Source: Chloroflexota bacterium
Lineage (GTDB): Bacteria > Chloroflexota > Chloroflexia > QHBQ01 > JADMIH01
DNA: 44,946 bases
Direction of reading: 5' to 3'
Assembly: GCA_015478675.1 (NCBI GenBank)
Contig: JADMIH010000014.1
Span: forward strand, 1-44,946
The notes below the pieces were generated by a model. That model was not told the origin of the DNA and made no database searches. It saw only the letters and a program-made list of their open reading frames with translations. Both the position numbers and the translations under genes were made by a program. This document shows, piece after piece, positions 1-7,792 of this stretch. The stretch's first letter is position 1, and each line of letters opens with the position of its first letter.

Positions 1-48
1 GCATAGATTCTACAGCCAAAGCGCAACGTTGTCTAGAGGGTTACGCAA

Positions 49-329
49 CTTAAGCGTTCAGAGTAAGCCATGACCCTGCGGGCCACCATTACGAATGAAA
101 ATACGAGTGAGTTAGCACCCCTCTATACTACTACCCTTCTCATTTTTAGAGGAGTTGAGGTGGAGGAACAAAGTTCAAAGGGTATCTGTGTGGGTGTTGC
201 GCCGCCACCCCTCACCCCCAAACCCCCTCTCCCCTTGTGGGAGAGGGGGTTTGGGGGTGAGGGCGGGTGAGGGTACACCCGCGCATATACCCCTTGACGA
301 TTGCTCCACCCCTATCCCGAACATTTACA
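49..329 (+). mobile_element. Hairpin MITE-like element, copy 1 (diverged)
   Basis: The left end reads TAAGCGTTCAGAGT (51-64) and the right end CCGAACATTTACA (317-329), matching the terminal inverted repeats of the better preserved copy at 13013-13226. The core is a 23-bp perfect stem (211-233 with 239-261) around a 5-nt loop, rich in CCCC/GGGG. The GATTGCTCCACCCC block near the right end is shared by all three copies. No target duplication is visible here. Two short open frames across it are by-products of the repeat. It encodes nothing, so mobility would depend on a transposase elsewhere. Confidence 0.6.
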
Positions 330-342
330 GCTTCATATCAGC

Positions 343-371
343 TTGACATGGCTCCAGATACTAACTATAAT
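343..371 (+). promoter_or_regulatory. Consensus sigma70-type promoter of the mre operon
   Basis: TTGACA (343-348), a 17-bp spacer and TATAAT (366-371) match the housekeeping consensus at all twelve positions. The next gene on this strand is mreB at 652, so transcription would give a leader of about 275 nt. The right end of the upstream repeat lies 13 bp before the -35. Confidence 0.8.
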
Positions 372-651
372 CAGTTGGCAGTTCTTGGGCTGTGCTTTGC
401 CATTCATTAGGTATAGACGAGTAGCGTCGCCATTGCCGGCAATGAATGTAGTTATGATGCATAGCGTGTAACCTTACTCGCTTTCTCCATATCGCCTCAA
501 CTGTCTTTAGGAAGCGCATTACCCCGGCGCAGCGTAGCGTCACCAGAGTTTCGGCTGTCGTGTGGTGCCCTTTTCCCACCTGGCCTCCGACAAATTAGCC
601 ACTTGACTGGCAGGCACCTACCACGCTTGCTGAGAGGAGTACATTTCACTG
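372..651 (+). other. Long untranslated leader upstream of mreB
   Basis: About 280 bases without a credible gene lie between the consensus promoter and mreB. It holds the perfect palindrome CATTGCCGGCAATG (431-444) and several GC-rich patches, but no riboswitch class I recognise. A 72-codon minus-strand frame here (361-579) has no ribosome site and no family resemblance, so I do not call it. A GAGAGGAG ribosome-binding sequence closes the leader before the mreB start. Confidence 0.4.
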
Positions 652-1722
652 ATGATAGGCCCCATGAACGCTCTGTTCGGCCTTTTTAGCCGCGACCTGG
701 GCGTAGACCTCGGTACGGCTAACACACTTGTACATGTTCGGGGTAAAGGCATAGTAGTCTCCGAGCCATCTGTTGTTGCTATTGATAAGCGTACACGCAA
801 ACCCTACGCCGTCGGCGCGGAAGCCAAGGCCATGGTCGGCAAAACCCCCGGCTACATCATAGCAGTTCGCCCACTCAAAGATGGTGTGATCGCCGACTTT
901 GACATGGTTGAAGCGATGCTCAAGCACTTTATCCGCAAAGTCCACTCGCAGGGTCTCATGTCGCCCAAGCCACGCGTGGTAATCGGCATACCTTCGGGAG
1001 TAACAGAGGTGGAGCGCCGCGCTGCTCACGACGCCGCTATCAACGCGGGTGCGCGTGAAGCCTACCCTATTGAAGAGCCTATGGCCGCCGCTATCGGCGC
1101 GGGGTTGCCTGTGCAGGAGCCAATAGGCTCCATGATCGTGGACATCGGCGGCGGCACCACCGAAGTGGCGGTAATCTCCCTCGGCGGCATCGTTATCAAC
1201 CACTCCATACGCACGGCGGGCGATGAAATAGATGAGGCTATCATCCAGTATGCTCGGCGTGAGCATAATCTGCACATTGGCGAGCGGATGGCGGAGGCGG
1301 CAAAGATCGCCGCAGGCTCGGCTTATCCACTTGAGGAAGAGCTTGGTGTGACCTTGCGCGGGCGTGACGTTATCACCGGCCTTCCAAAGGCAGTTGATGT
1401 AAGTAGCGTCGAGCTACGAGAGGCTATTACGCAGCCTGTCTCTGAGATTATCGAGGTAGTGAAGCTGGCCCTCGAAGAGACGCCTCCTGAGCTGGTGGCC
1501 GACATTATGCAGAATGGCATAACGCTGGCTGGCGGCGGCGCGCTCCTCAAGGGGCTGGACAAGCGACTCTCTATGGAGAGCAAGATGACAGTTCATATAG
1601 CTGAGGACCCTCTCACCTGCGTGGTGCGCGGGGCCGGTCGCATAGTGGAAGCTCTGGAGCAGTACGACCGCATCCTCCGCTCCAGCGCGCAGAACCGCCG
1701 CGCAGTTGTAGTAAGCGCGTAG
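652..1722 (+). CDS. mreB: Rod-shape determining protein MreB
   Basis: Bacterial actin that forms membrane-associated filaments and guides the elongation machinery. The 356-residue length is normal. Seen: the phosphate-1 loop DLGTANTLV near residues 20-28, the phosphate-2 loop DIGGGTTEVAVISLGG near 164-179, the MreB-typical TAGDEIDEAII, and the adenosine motif LAGGGALLKGLD near 293-304. The start at 652 follows GAGAGGAG at rather long spacing; an in-frame ATG at 664 is the alternative. It is the first gene of mreB-mreC-mreD-mrdA-minC, read from the consensus promoter at 343. The IGERMAEAAKIAAGSA segment differs from the more usual IGERTAEEIKI but leaves the fold intact. Confidence 0.97.
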   Translation: MIGPMNALFGLFSRDLGVDLGTANTLVHVRGKGIVVSEPSVVAIDKRTRKPYAVGAEAKAMVGKTPGYIIAVRPLKDGVIADFDMVEAMLKHFIRKVHSQGLMSPKPRVVIGIPSGVTEVERRAAHDAAINAGAREAYPIEEPMAAAIGAGLPVQEPIGSMIVDIGGGTTEVAVISLGGIVINHSIRTAGDEIDEAIIQYARREHNLHIGERMAEAAKIAAGSAYPLEEELGVTLRGRDVITGLPKAVDVSSVELREAITQPVSEIIEVVKLALEETPPELVADIMQNGITLAGGGALLKGLDKRLSMESKMTVHIAEDPLTCVVRGAGRIVEALEQYDRILRSSAQNRRAVVVSA

Positions 1723-1729
1723 TTGCGAG

Positions 1730-1767
1730 GGGCTAGGGATTAGCTACTAGCCCCCAATCCCTAGCCC
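1730..1767 (+). repeat. Constant-loop hairpin between mreB and mreC
   Basis: A 12-bp perfect stem (1730-1741 with 1756-1767) closes a 14-nt loop and is followed by TATTTT. The stem-loop junction carries TTAGCTACTAG, the reverse complement of the TTAGTAGCT motif in three other hairpins of this window. It could attenuate transcription between mreB and mreC, raising the MreB:MreC ratio. That role is inference. Confidence 0.6.
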
Positions 1768-1778
1768 TATTTTCAACC

Positions 1779-2621
1779 ATGAAATCCAACAAAGATCGCT
1801 CACTCTCCTGGACACGCACTATTTACTTGCTGGTGGCGCTGGTTTTGGTCAGCCTCGCGCTTATCTTGTTGAGCCAGGGGCGGCAGCTTCAGCCCGTCGA
1901 GAGCGCCGCCAGCGTAGTTCTCACTCCTATTCAACAGGCGGTACATGATGCTACTGCCGGTGTGGGTAGCTGGATCGACGCTGTGCGCCGTGCCCGCGCA
2001 CTTGAGGACGACAACAAGAAGCTACGCGCTGCCCTCGACTCGGTGACAGCCGAGAACGCCAGCCTTCAGCAATTGAAGCGTGAGAACGACCAGCTGCGCG
2101 CTATGCTCAAGTTCCAGAGCGACAGGCCGGAGATAAAAGCTGTACAAGCCAACAATATAGGCGGCGATGCTTCCGGGCTCAAAGAGATGCTGACTATTGA
2201 CCGCGGCAGCGCCGACGGCATATCGAAAGGGATGGCTGTGGTAAGCTCAGGCGGCATACTCGTCGGCCAAATCTCCGATGTGAAGGTTGACCGCTCTACT
2301 GTGCTGTTGATCACCGACGTGGAGTCGCATATAGCTGTGGCTACCCAGCGGACGCAAAGCCCCGGCATTCTCGACGGTCAATGGCAGAAGGGCGGGCGCT
2401 TGCTCGTGAGCCGTATCCCCCGCGACTACGATGTCAAAGAAGGCGATGTTCTGCTCACCACAGGTATTGGCGGCTCTTTCCCCAAGGGGTTGCTAGCCGG
2501 GCAGGTTTCTTCTGTAGGCAAAAGCGACGTCCAAACGGACAAGCAGGCCGAGGCTTATCCCCTGGTTGACCTGAACTCACTTGACGATGTGCTGGTAATC
2601 ACTAACGGTTCGGAGAAGTAG
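1779..2621 (+). CDS. mreC: Rod-shape determining protein MreC
   Basis: Bitopic membrane protein linking MreB filaments to PBP2 in the elongasome. Residues 13-35 form the single membrane segment. A coiled coil follows at about 65-115, containing VTAENASLQQLKREND. The C-terminal beta-domain carries VSSGGILVGQI, VLLITDVESHIAV and the late motif TTGIGGSFPKGLLAG. At 280 residues it is of family length. The ATG at 1779 has no clear ribosome site and sits directly after the hairpin at 1730-1767. Order and strand fit the classic mreBCD operon. Confidence 0.93.
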   Translation: MKSNKDRSLSWTRTIYLLVALVLVSLALILLSQGRQLQPVESAASVVLTPIQQAVHDATAGVGSWIDAVRRARALEDDNKKLRAALDSVTAENASLQQLKRENDQLRAMLKFQSDRPEIKAVQANNIGGDASGLKEMLTIDRGSADGISKGMAVVSSGGILVGQISDVKVDRSTVLLITDVESHIAVATQRTQSPGILDGQWQKGGRLLVSRIPRDYDVKEGDVLLTTGIGGSFPKGLLAGQVSSVGKSDVQTDKQAEAYPLVDLNSLDDVLVITNGSEK

Positions 2622-2703
2622 ACTCGTAGTGCGTAAGCAAAGGGCTGTTGAGGATATAGATGCAAAATCTATAATCCCTCACGCAATATGAGCCATCTCA
2701 CAC

Positions 2704-3210
2704 ATGGTCTATATCGGAACTATACTCCTCTTCATAGCCAGCCTTGTGCAATCTGTTGTTTTGCCTCAGGTTGTGCCGATTTCGGCCAGGCCGCAGATCG
2801 TCGTGCTCCTCGTGGTGGCGGTGTGCCTTGCCGAAAGCCTGCATGAGGCAACCTTATGGGCCTTTATAGGAGGGCTGTTCCTCGATTTGATGAGCTGGCC
2901 TGCTTATCCTCTGGGCACGCACGCTCTCGTACTTGTGCTCATTGCTTTACTCGCCAGCATGGGTCAGGCCGACCCTTTCCATAACCGTCTGCTGGTGCCA
3001 TTGGGTACTGTTTTCCTCGCAACGTTCGGTTACCAGCTATTCACAATGGGCCTGAGTATGGCCCTGGGACACCAGATGGCTTTTTTGGACAACATCGTGC
3101 GGGTTGCCCTTCCCAGCGCGATACTCAATACTATACTGATGCCCGTTGTCTACAGCTCTATGTTGTGGCTTAGCGAGCATGTTGGCCGGAGGGTGCGTGT
3201 AGAATGGTAG
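2704..3210 (+). CDS. mreD: Rod-shape determining protein MreD
   Basis: Small polytopic membrane protein of the elongasome. The 168 residues are almost entirely hydrophobic, with about five membrane segments and short polar loops. The family-like patch is ATLWAFIGGLFLDLMSWPAYPLG within the first half (quoted pieces: GGLFLDLMS, PLGTHAL). Assignment rests on this profile plus its place between mreC and the PBP2 gene. The start has no obvious ribosome site. Its stop overlaps the PBP2 start by 7 bases, suggesting translational coupling. Confidence 0.85.
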   Translation: MVYIGTILLFIASLVQSVVLPQVVPISARPQIVVLLVVAVCLAESLHEATLWAFIGGLFLDLMSWPAYPLGTHALVLVLIALLASMGQADPFHNRLLVPLGTVFLATFGYQLFTMGLSMALGHQMAFLDNIVRVALPSAILNTILMPVVYSSMLWLSEHVGRRVRVEW

Positions 3211-5411
3211 AAGAAAAAAGGCGTTCATACTTAGCCTTGTATATCAGCCTGGCTCTTATTTTCGTGCTGGTAGCCGCTCAACTCTACCGCGTGCAGATAC
3301 TCGAAGGGAGCAACTATAAAGCGGTTGCCCAGGACAACCTTGAGCGTCTGCTGACCCTCAAGCCTGCGCGTGGGGTGATATATGACCGCAATAACCAGCT
3401 ACTGGTTGTAAATAATCCTTCCTACTCGGTGGCGGTCACCGCCGCTGAACTGCCCGACCTCAACTGCGCCACAGGCAACTTGCAGGGGGCGAAGGTCTTT
3501 CAGGACCTGACCCAGCTTCTTGGCACGCGTGATGTTGTCGCGATCAAGCCGAAAGACCTGCCCGCAGCCCAGCAGGGCGCTGTGGCAAATATTCTGTCAG
3601 TAGCGTTGCAGACCCCGGCTGCCGCGCTACGCGGCCCACTCGCCGATATCATGACAGTCCATGTCGGCAGCGAGAACCTCTTTCTCCTCAGGAGCGGCCT
3701 CTCAGAAGCGGCAAGCAAAGCTGTGCGGGCCGCACAAGCCCAACTACCCGGCGTTGTGGTTCTCAATGAGCTGGAGTTCAACTTTGTCACCCGCTTTGAC
3801 AAGTGCCTCCAACCTGTGGTTGTGTGGGGTGGGCTTGATTACAACATGATGCAGCAGGTGGAAACAAAACAGAGCGCCCTGGCAGGGGTGAGCATTGTGC
3901 CTGAGCCTGTGCGCAATTACATTGGTGGCGCGCTCTTTTCGCATCTGCTCGGCTATGTCGGCCCGATCTCCCGCGAGGAGTACCTGGCCTCCCGTGCCAT
4001 TACTTCCACCTACCAGTATGGGCCTGACGACAAAGTTGGGCAGCTCGGCCTGGAGGCTTCGTTAGAGGACCAACTGCGCGGCCAGAAGGGGGCGGCCAGG
4101 GTCGTAGTCAACTCGCATGAGCAAGTGGTAAGCCAGATCTCCGTTCAGCCTCCGATCACAGGCAACAACGTGACCCTTACTATTGACGCCAATCTACAGA
4201 AGGCCGTTACCGTCGCCCTTCAAGACGGCATCAACAAGGCCAAGGTGCAGGCAGGGGTGGCTATCGTAATGCGGGTAGACAATGGGCAAGTGCTCTCGAT
4301 GGTGTCGCTACCTTCGTACGATAACAACCTCTTTTCCACAGGGATAACGCAGGCTAACTTCGACACTCTTATGAACGATCCGGCCAAGCCGATGTTCGAC
4401 CGGGCGATAAGCGGGGCTTACCCACCAGGCTCTACCTACAAGATGATTACGGCTTCGGCGGCGCTGCAAGAGGGAGTGGTGACGCCCATTTCTACTTACT
4501 ATTGTCCAGGCTATATACAAGTGCCATATAGCAACAACGAGCAGCAACGCACCACCTTCCGCGACTGGCTGGCGTCCGGGCACGGCACCATCAATATCGT
4601 ACAGGCGCTCACAGAGTCGAGCGACGTCTTTTTCTACATAGCGGCAGGTCCACGCCAGGAAGACCGCCGTATTCGGCTGGATAACGGCATTGATCAGGTG
4701 ACATATACACGCTACTACACGCCTGGCGCGAGCAAGCCTACGGAGTTCAATGGCCTCGGCATTGACAAGCTTTATAAGTATGCCACCGCCTTCGGCCTGG
4801 GGCAGAAGACAGGAATAGACCTCCCAGGCGAAGTCTCAGGGCTGGCTCCTAACCCCGCGTGGAGGCTGTCGGCACGTGACGCTGCCTGGTCGCTTGGCGA
4901 CACACTCTTTACAGCTATAGGCCAGGGCGACAACCTCCTCACCCCCCTACAGCTGGTGAATGTGACTGCGGCTGTAGCCAACGGCGGCACATTGTATAAG
5001 CCACAGCTTGTGCTGAAGGTCACAGCCCCGGAGGGCAAGACTGTCAAGGATTACCAGCCGCAGACGCTCGGCCAGGTGCCGGTTTCGCCGGAGAATCTCG
5101 CGCTGGTGAGGGAGGGGATGCGGCAGGTGGTAGCCAATAAGGTGAAAGGCACCGCCACACGCATCACCCTTCAGAGCATCCCGATAGCAGGTAAGACAGG
5201 CACAGCCGAGTTCGGGGACCCTATAGCTATAAAAAACGGCAAAGAAGTGCGCCGCGCTCACGCCTGGTTTACCGCCTTTGCGCCCTACGACAAGCCGGAA
5301 ATAGCGGTAGTGGTGCTCCTGGAGGGCGGCCAGGAAAGCCTTGAAGGTTCAACCTTCGCTGTGCCTGTGACTGATGCCATAATGAAGGCGTACTTTCGTG
5401 TCGATAAGTGA
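3204..5411 (+). CDS. mrdA: Penicillin-binding protein 2 (elongation transpeptidase)
   Basis: Class B PBP that cross-links peptidoglycan during elongation. Residues 7-29 are the membrane anchor. A dimerisation/pedestal domain follows, with ARGVIYDRNNQLLV near 52-65. The transpeptidase domain shows all three motifs: the STYK nucleophile tetrad with Ser410, the SSD triad at 472-474, and KTG at 664-666 followed by TAEF. LPGEVSGLAPNPAWR is typical of the PBP2 subfamily rather than FtsI. At 735 residues it is slightly long, with an extended pedestal region at 90-220. It overlaps mreD. No rodA, its usual glycosyltransferase partner, is in the window, so that partner must be encoded elsewhere. Confidence 0.95.
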   Translation: MVEEKRRSYLALYISLALIFVLVAAQLYRVQILEGSNYKAVAQDNLERLLTLKPARGVIYDRNNQLLVVNNPSYSVAVTAAELPDLNCATGNLQGAKVFQDLTQLLGTRDVVAIKPKDLPAAQQGAVANILSVALQTPAAALRGPLADIMTVHVGSENLFLLRSGLSEAASKAVRAAQAQLPGVVVLNELEFNFVTRFDKCLQPVVVWGGLDYNMMQQVETKQSALAGVSIVPEPVRNYIGGALFSHLLGYVGPISREEYLASRAITSTYQYGPDDKVGQLGLEASLEDQLRGQKGAARVVVNSHEQVVSQISVQPPITGNNVTLTIDANLQKAVTVALQDGINKAKVQAGVAIVMRVDNGQVLSMVSLPSYDNNLFSTGITQANFDTLMNDPAKPMFDRAISGAYPPGSTYKMITASAALQEGVVTPISTYYCPGYIQVPYSNNEQQRTTFRDWLASGHGTINIVQALTESSDVFFYIAAGPRQEDRRIRLDNGIDQVTYTRYYTPGASKPTEFNGLGIDKLYKYATAFGLGQKTGIDLPGEVSGLAPNPAWRLSARDAAWSLGDTLFTAIGQGDNLLTPLQLVNVTAAVANGGTLYKPQLVLKVTAPEGKTVKDYQPQTLGQVPVSPENLALVREGMRQVVANKVKGTATRITLQSIPIAGKTGTAEFGDPIAIKNGKEVRRAHAWFTAFAPYDKPEIAVVVLLEGGQESLEGSTFAVPVTDAIMKAYFRVDK

Positions 5412-5437
5412 AATGCAGTGCGTAGGAGGTCTTACAT

Positions 5438-6208
5438 TTGCAAAGTTCGTCGAGCGTTATCATAAAGGGTGTGCGGGAAGGGCTTTTGCTTATCCTTGAC
5501 GATGAGGTCTCCTTCGCCCAGATCTTGACCGACCTGGCCGAGAGGATCAAGGGGCAGCCGAGCTTCTTCAGTGGGGCTGTGGTGATACTGAATGCCGGGC
5601 GCAGGGTTATAGACAACCCTGAGTTTGGTGTGCTCTACAATATGCTCACGCGCAACGGCATGAAGGTTCAGTCGCTTGTTAGCCTTTCGGCGCAGAGCCG
5701 ACTGGTGGCTGAAGGTTTTGGGGTAAACAGCAGGCCACCTTCGTTCGCCGCCGGAGATGCGGGCGTTTCTCTGGGGCTGAGAGACCGTGGCATTCCCACT
5801 ATCATCACGAACGAGGTGCTTGAAGGGGGCGTCACCGAAGTTGGCTCCGGCCTCTTTCTGCGTTGTAACTTGCGTCCCGGACAGTCAGTGCGTTTCGCCG
5901 GCGATGTTTGCGTTCTGGGCGACATAGAAACGGGCGCTGAGATAATCGCGGATGGCGATGTTGTGATCTGGGGATCGCTCAAAGGGCTGGTGCATGCGGG
6001 GGTGAGCGGCGATGATGAAGCTGTGGTTTGTGCCCTGCAAATGTCCCCCATGCAGCTAAGCATCGCGGGGGTGGTGAGCCGCTTTCCGGGCCACACAACA
6101 GGCTACCTCGACCGCCCGCAACCCCCTGAGCTTGCCCGCCTCGACGCAGGTCATATAGTGGTAGAAGCGTGGAGCGGGACGGACGGCATCACGAATCATG
6201 AATTATGA
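5438..6208 (+). CDS. minC: Septum site-determining protein MinC
   Basis: Inhibitor of FtsZ polymerisation that keeps division away from the poles. The N-terminal domain (about 1-100) begins with VIIKGVREGLLLIL. The C-terminal beta-helix (about 145-250) shows LRPGQSVRFAGDVCVLGDI, VIWGSLKGLVHAGVSGDD and ALQMSPMQLSIAG, diagnostic of MinC. The start is TTG at 5438, chosen because AGGAGG (5424-5429) is well placed before it. No minD or minE is nearby, which is unusual since MinC normally needs MinD for recruitment. The last codons lie inside the AT-rich repeat at 6193-6359, so the C-terminal few residues come from that element. Confidence 0.93.
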   Translation: MQSSSSVIIKGVREGLLLILDDEVSFAQILTDLAERIKGQPSFFSGAVVILNAGRRVIDNPEFGVLYNMLTRNGMKVQSLVSLSAQSRLVAEGFGVNSRPPSFAAGDAGVSLGLRDRGIPTIITNEVLEGGVTEVGSGLFLRCNLRPGQSVRFAGDVCVLGDIETGAEIIADGDVVIWGSLKGLVHAGVSGDDEAVVCALQMSPMQLSIAGVVSRFPGHTTGYLDRPQPPELARLDAGHIVVEAWSGTDGITNHEL

Positions 6209-6359
6209 GTTACCAATTATGAATTATGCTGATCACTAACGCTGCTTTGCTTCTTTGTGCTCAAGATACATCGTGTAAGGATATAATGCAGATGGGCCTG
6301 GCGACAATCCCTGGGCACGTGCGTCAATTCATAATTGGTGACGCATAATTCATGATTCG
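6193..6359 (+). mobile_element. AT-rich terminal-inverted-repeat element, copy A
   Basis: The arms at 6193-6228 and 6325-6359 are inverted repeats of about 35 bp, built from GAATCATGAATTATG and ACCAATTATGAATT with two mismatches. The 96-bp centre is non-coding. The left arm supplies the minC stop codon. Related arms occur at 9241-9363 and 17312-17407, so this is a small dispersed family. It is MITE-like in form. No target duplication is visible. Confidence 0.6.
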
Positions 6360-6369
6360 CCAGATCGTC

Positions 6370-6603
6370 TCATGCCGCTTGCGCTTTGGCGGGCAAGGTA
6401 TCTTCTTTGCCGACCCAGAAGTGGTTAGGCCTGACGTATTCCACCACCTTTATTTCCAGGTCCTTGTACTCTGTGGCATTTGCTTCGTTCAGCAGGCATA
6501 GATTGGGTTCTTCACCGAACTTGGCGACGTATCTTTCCACCGCTTCCTCTATCTTGGTCGTCGCGCTTTTCCTGGGCGTATCATCAAACCAGCCTAAAAA
6601 CAT
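6370..6603 (-). CDS. Small conserved-looking protein of unknown function
   Basis: A 77-residue soluble acidic protein that I do not recognise. It begins MFLGWFDDTPRKSATTKIEE and ends in an Ala/Lys-rich tail. The central part has the compact alpha/beta look of a small domain (AVERYVAKFGEEPNLCLLNE, then KVVEYVRPNHFWVG). The start is the ATG at 6603, six bases after GGAGG (6610-6614 on the plus strand). A GTG just before it is possible but too close to the ribosome site. It is monocistronic and convergent with minC, separated by the AT-rich element. Confidence 0.6.
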   Translation of the reverse strand: MFLGWFDDTPRKSATTKIEEAVERYVAKFGEEPNLCLLNEANATEYKDLEIKVVEYVRPNHFWVGKEDTLPAKAQAA

Positions 6604-6763
6604 CACATACCTCCGTACAACTCATACCGGAACTCAAAAGCTGCTTTGTAGAACTCCGAACTTATGTTCTAATCATAGCACAGGCGCCTCTGCCTGTCAA
6701 TAGGCTTTTGCACATGGTGGGTACCTATGGGAGGCTGCTGACGAAGGAGCAGCCGGCCACCGC

Positions 6764-6942
6764 TGTAAGCCTTCAGAGTGAGTGCACAAGGACAAGCCCC
6801 TGACGGGGTCACAGGGTTGCCCCCAAAGTAAAGCCCCCTCTCCCTTCATGGGAGAGGGGCATGGGGTGAGGGAGGGTAGGTGAGGGTACGCTTCCACAGC
6901 TACCCCAAGAAGATTGCTCCACCCTATATCTGAACAGTTACC
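6764..6942 (+). mobile_element. Hairpin MITE-like element, copy 2
   Basis: The left end is TGTAAGCCTTCAGAGT (6764-6779) and the right end TCTGAACAGTTACC (to 6942). The inner arm CCCCTCTCCC/GGGAGAGGGG (6835-6844 with 6850-6859) and the block TACGCTTCCACAGCTACCCC match copy 3 closely. Only one of copy 3's two long arms remains. The flanks CCACCGC and CCGCCGC agree at 6 of 7 positions, possibly a decayed target duplication. Confidence 0.65.
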
Positions 6943-6956
6943 CCGCCGCTCGCTTC

Positions 6957-6985
6957 TTGCCCCTGATTGCCCTATCTGTTATGCT
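6957..6985 (+). promoter_or_regulatory. Weak candidate promoter for the zinc-ribbon/murT operon
   Basis: TTGCCC (6957-6962), a 17-bp spacer and TATGCT (6980-6985) each match consensus at 4 of 6 positions. The site lies 14 bp after the end of repeat copy 2 and 45 bp before the next gene. It is called mainly because the spacing parallels the stronger promoters at 343 and 13240. Confidence 0.35.
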
Positions 6986-7030
6986 ATTCATGTTTATTCC
7001 ACAGGGTACAGGCTTGGGAGAGACCTGCTT

Positions 7031-7783
7031 ATGAGTCGTGTCAGCCGCCTTTACGAACTGCAAGAGATAGATAGCGGCATGGAAAGCCGGGTGGCCCGCA
7101 TGCGCCAGATAGACGCGCAAATGGTTGATAGCCCGGAAGTGCTCGCGGCCCAAAGCGAGTATGACGCATCGCTCGCCCTGCTCACCGTCGCTCAGGCTCA
7201 TCTCAAGCAGGTCTCCCATGAAACCGAGGAAGTCTCTACTCGACTGCGTACGCAGGAGAAGCGCCTTTACGACGGCAAGATAAAGAACCCCAAAGAGCTT
7301 TCGCAAGTGCAGGAAGAAGTGACCCACCTCAAGAACCGCCTCAAAGCCGACGAGGATGCTCTACTGCAAGCGATGATGAACGCTGAGGAGGTTGAGGCGG
7401 TCGCAGGTGCGCGCCGCGACGAGCTAGAGAATCTTTGCAAAGAGCTTGAGCAGTACCAGGCGGGCCTTAGCGAGGAGAAAGACAAGCTCCTCTCCCAGGC
7501 GAAGGTGCTCCAGGTCAAGCGCCAGAAGATGGTGACGGAGCTTCCACCGAGCGATTTGCAGGCTTACGAGCGTTTGCGCCGAGGTAAGGCAGGGGTGGCT
7601 ATAGCGCCTGTGCGCGGTGGGTTGTGCGGCGGCTGCCACGTTGCTGTGCCTGCTAACATCTTGCGGGCCGCTCGCGCCGGCAACGACTTCGTCCACTGCC
7701 CTTCATGTGGGCGCATATTGTACCCCATTGGTGAAGTCAGGTTTGAGGAGTTCAACCACGACCTTGATAATATTGGCCGTTAG
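7031..7783 (+). CDS. Coiled-coil protein with C4 zinc ribbon (DUF164-like)
   Basis: A 250-residue cytoplasmic protein. Residues 1 to about 190 form a long helical coiled coil rich in Glu, Lys and Gln. The C-terminus is a zinc ribbon with CGGCH near 198-202 and CPSCGRILYP near 221-230. This matches the family called C4-type zinc ribbon or DUF164, structurally likened to nucleic-acid-associated coiled-coil proteins; its exact role is unsettled. The ATG at 7031 is chosen because the coiled coil starts at once and GGGAGAG precedes it; the frame stays open upstream but is not protein-like. It sits 9 bp before murT, so probably co-transcribed. Confidence 0.85.
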   Translation: MSRVSRLYELQEIDSGMESRVARMRQIDAQMVDSPEVLAAQSEYDASLALLTVAQAHLKQVSHETEEVSTRLRTQEKRLYDGKIKNPKELSQVQEEVTHLKNRLKADEDALLQAMMNAEEVEAVAGARRDELENLCKELEQYQAGLSEEKDKLLSQAKVLQVKRQKMVTELPPSDLQAYERLRRGKAGVAIAPVRGGLCGGCHVAVPANILRAARAGNDFVHCPSCGRILYPIGEVRFEEFNHDLDNIGR

Positions 7784-7792
7784 CCTGCCGAG

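Noticed and set aside
70..346. Two overlapping short frames (66 and 63 codons) near the left end
   Set aside because: Both run through the palindromic CCCC/GGGG repeat, and similar peptides arise in each copy; no ribosome site.
361..579. 72-codon minus-strand frame upstream of mreB
   Set aside because: It lies in the mreB leader, has no ribosome site, and composition is unlike the neighbouring proteins.
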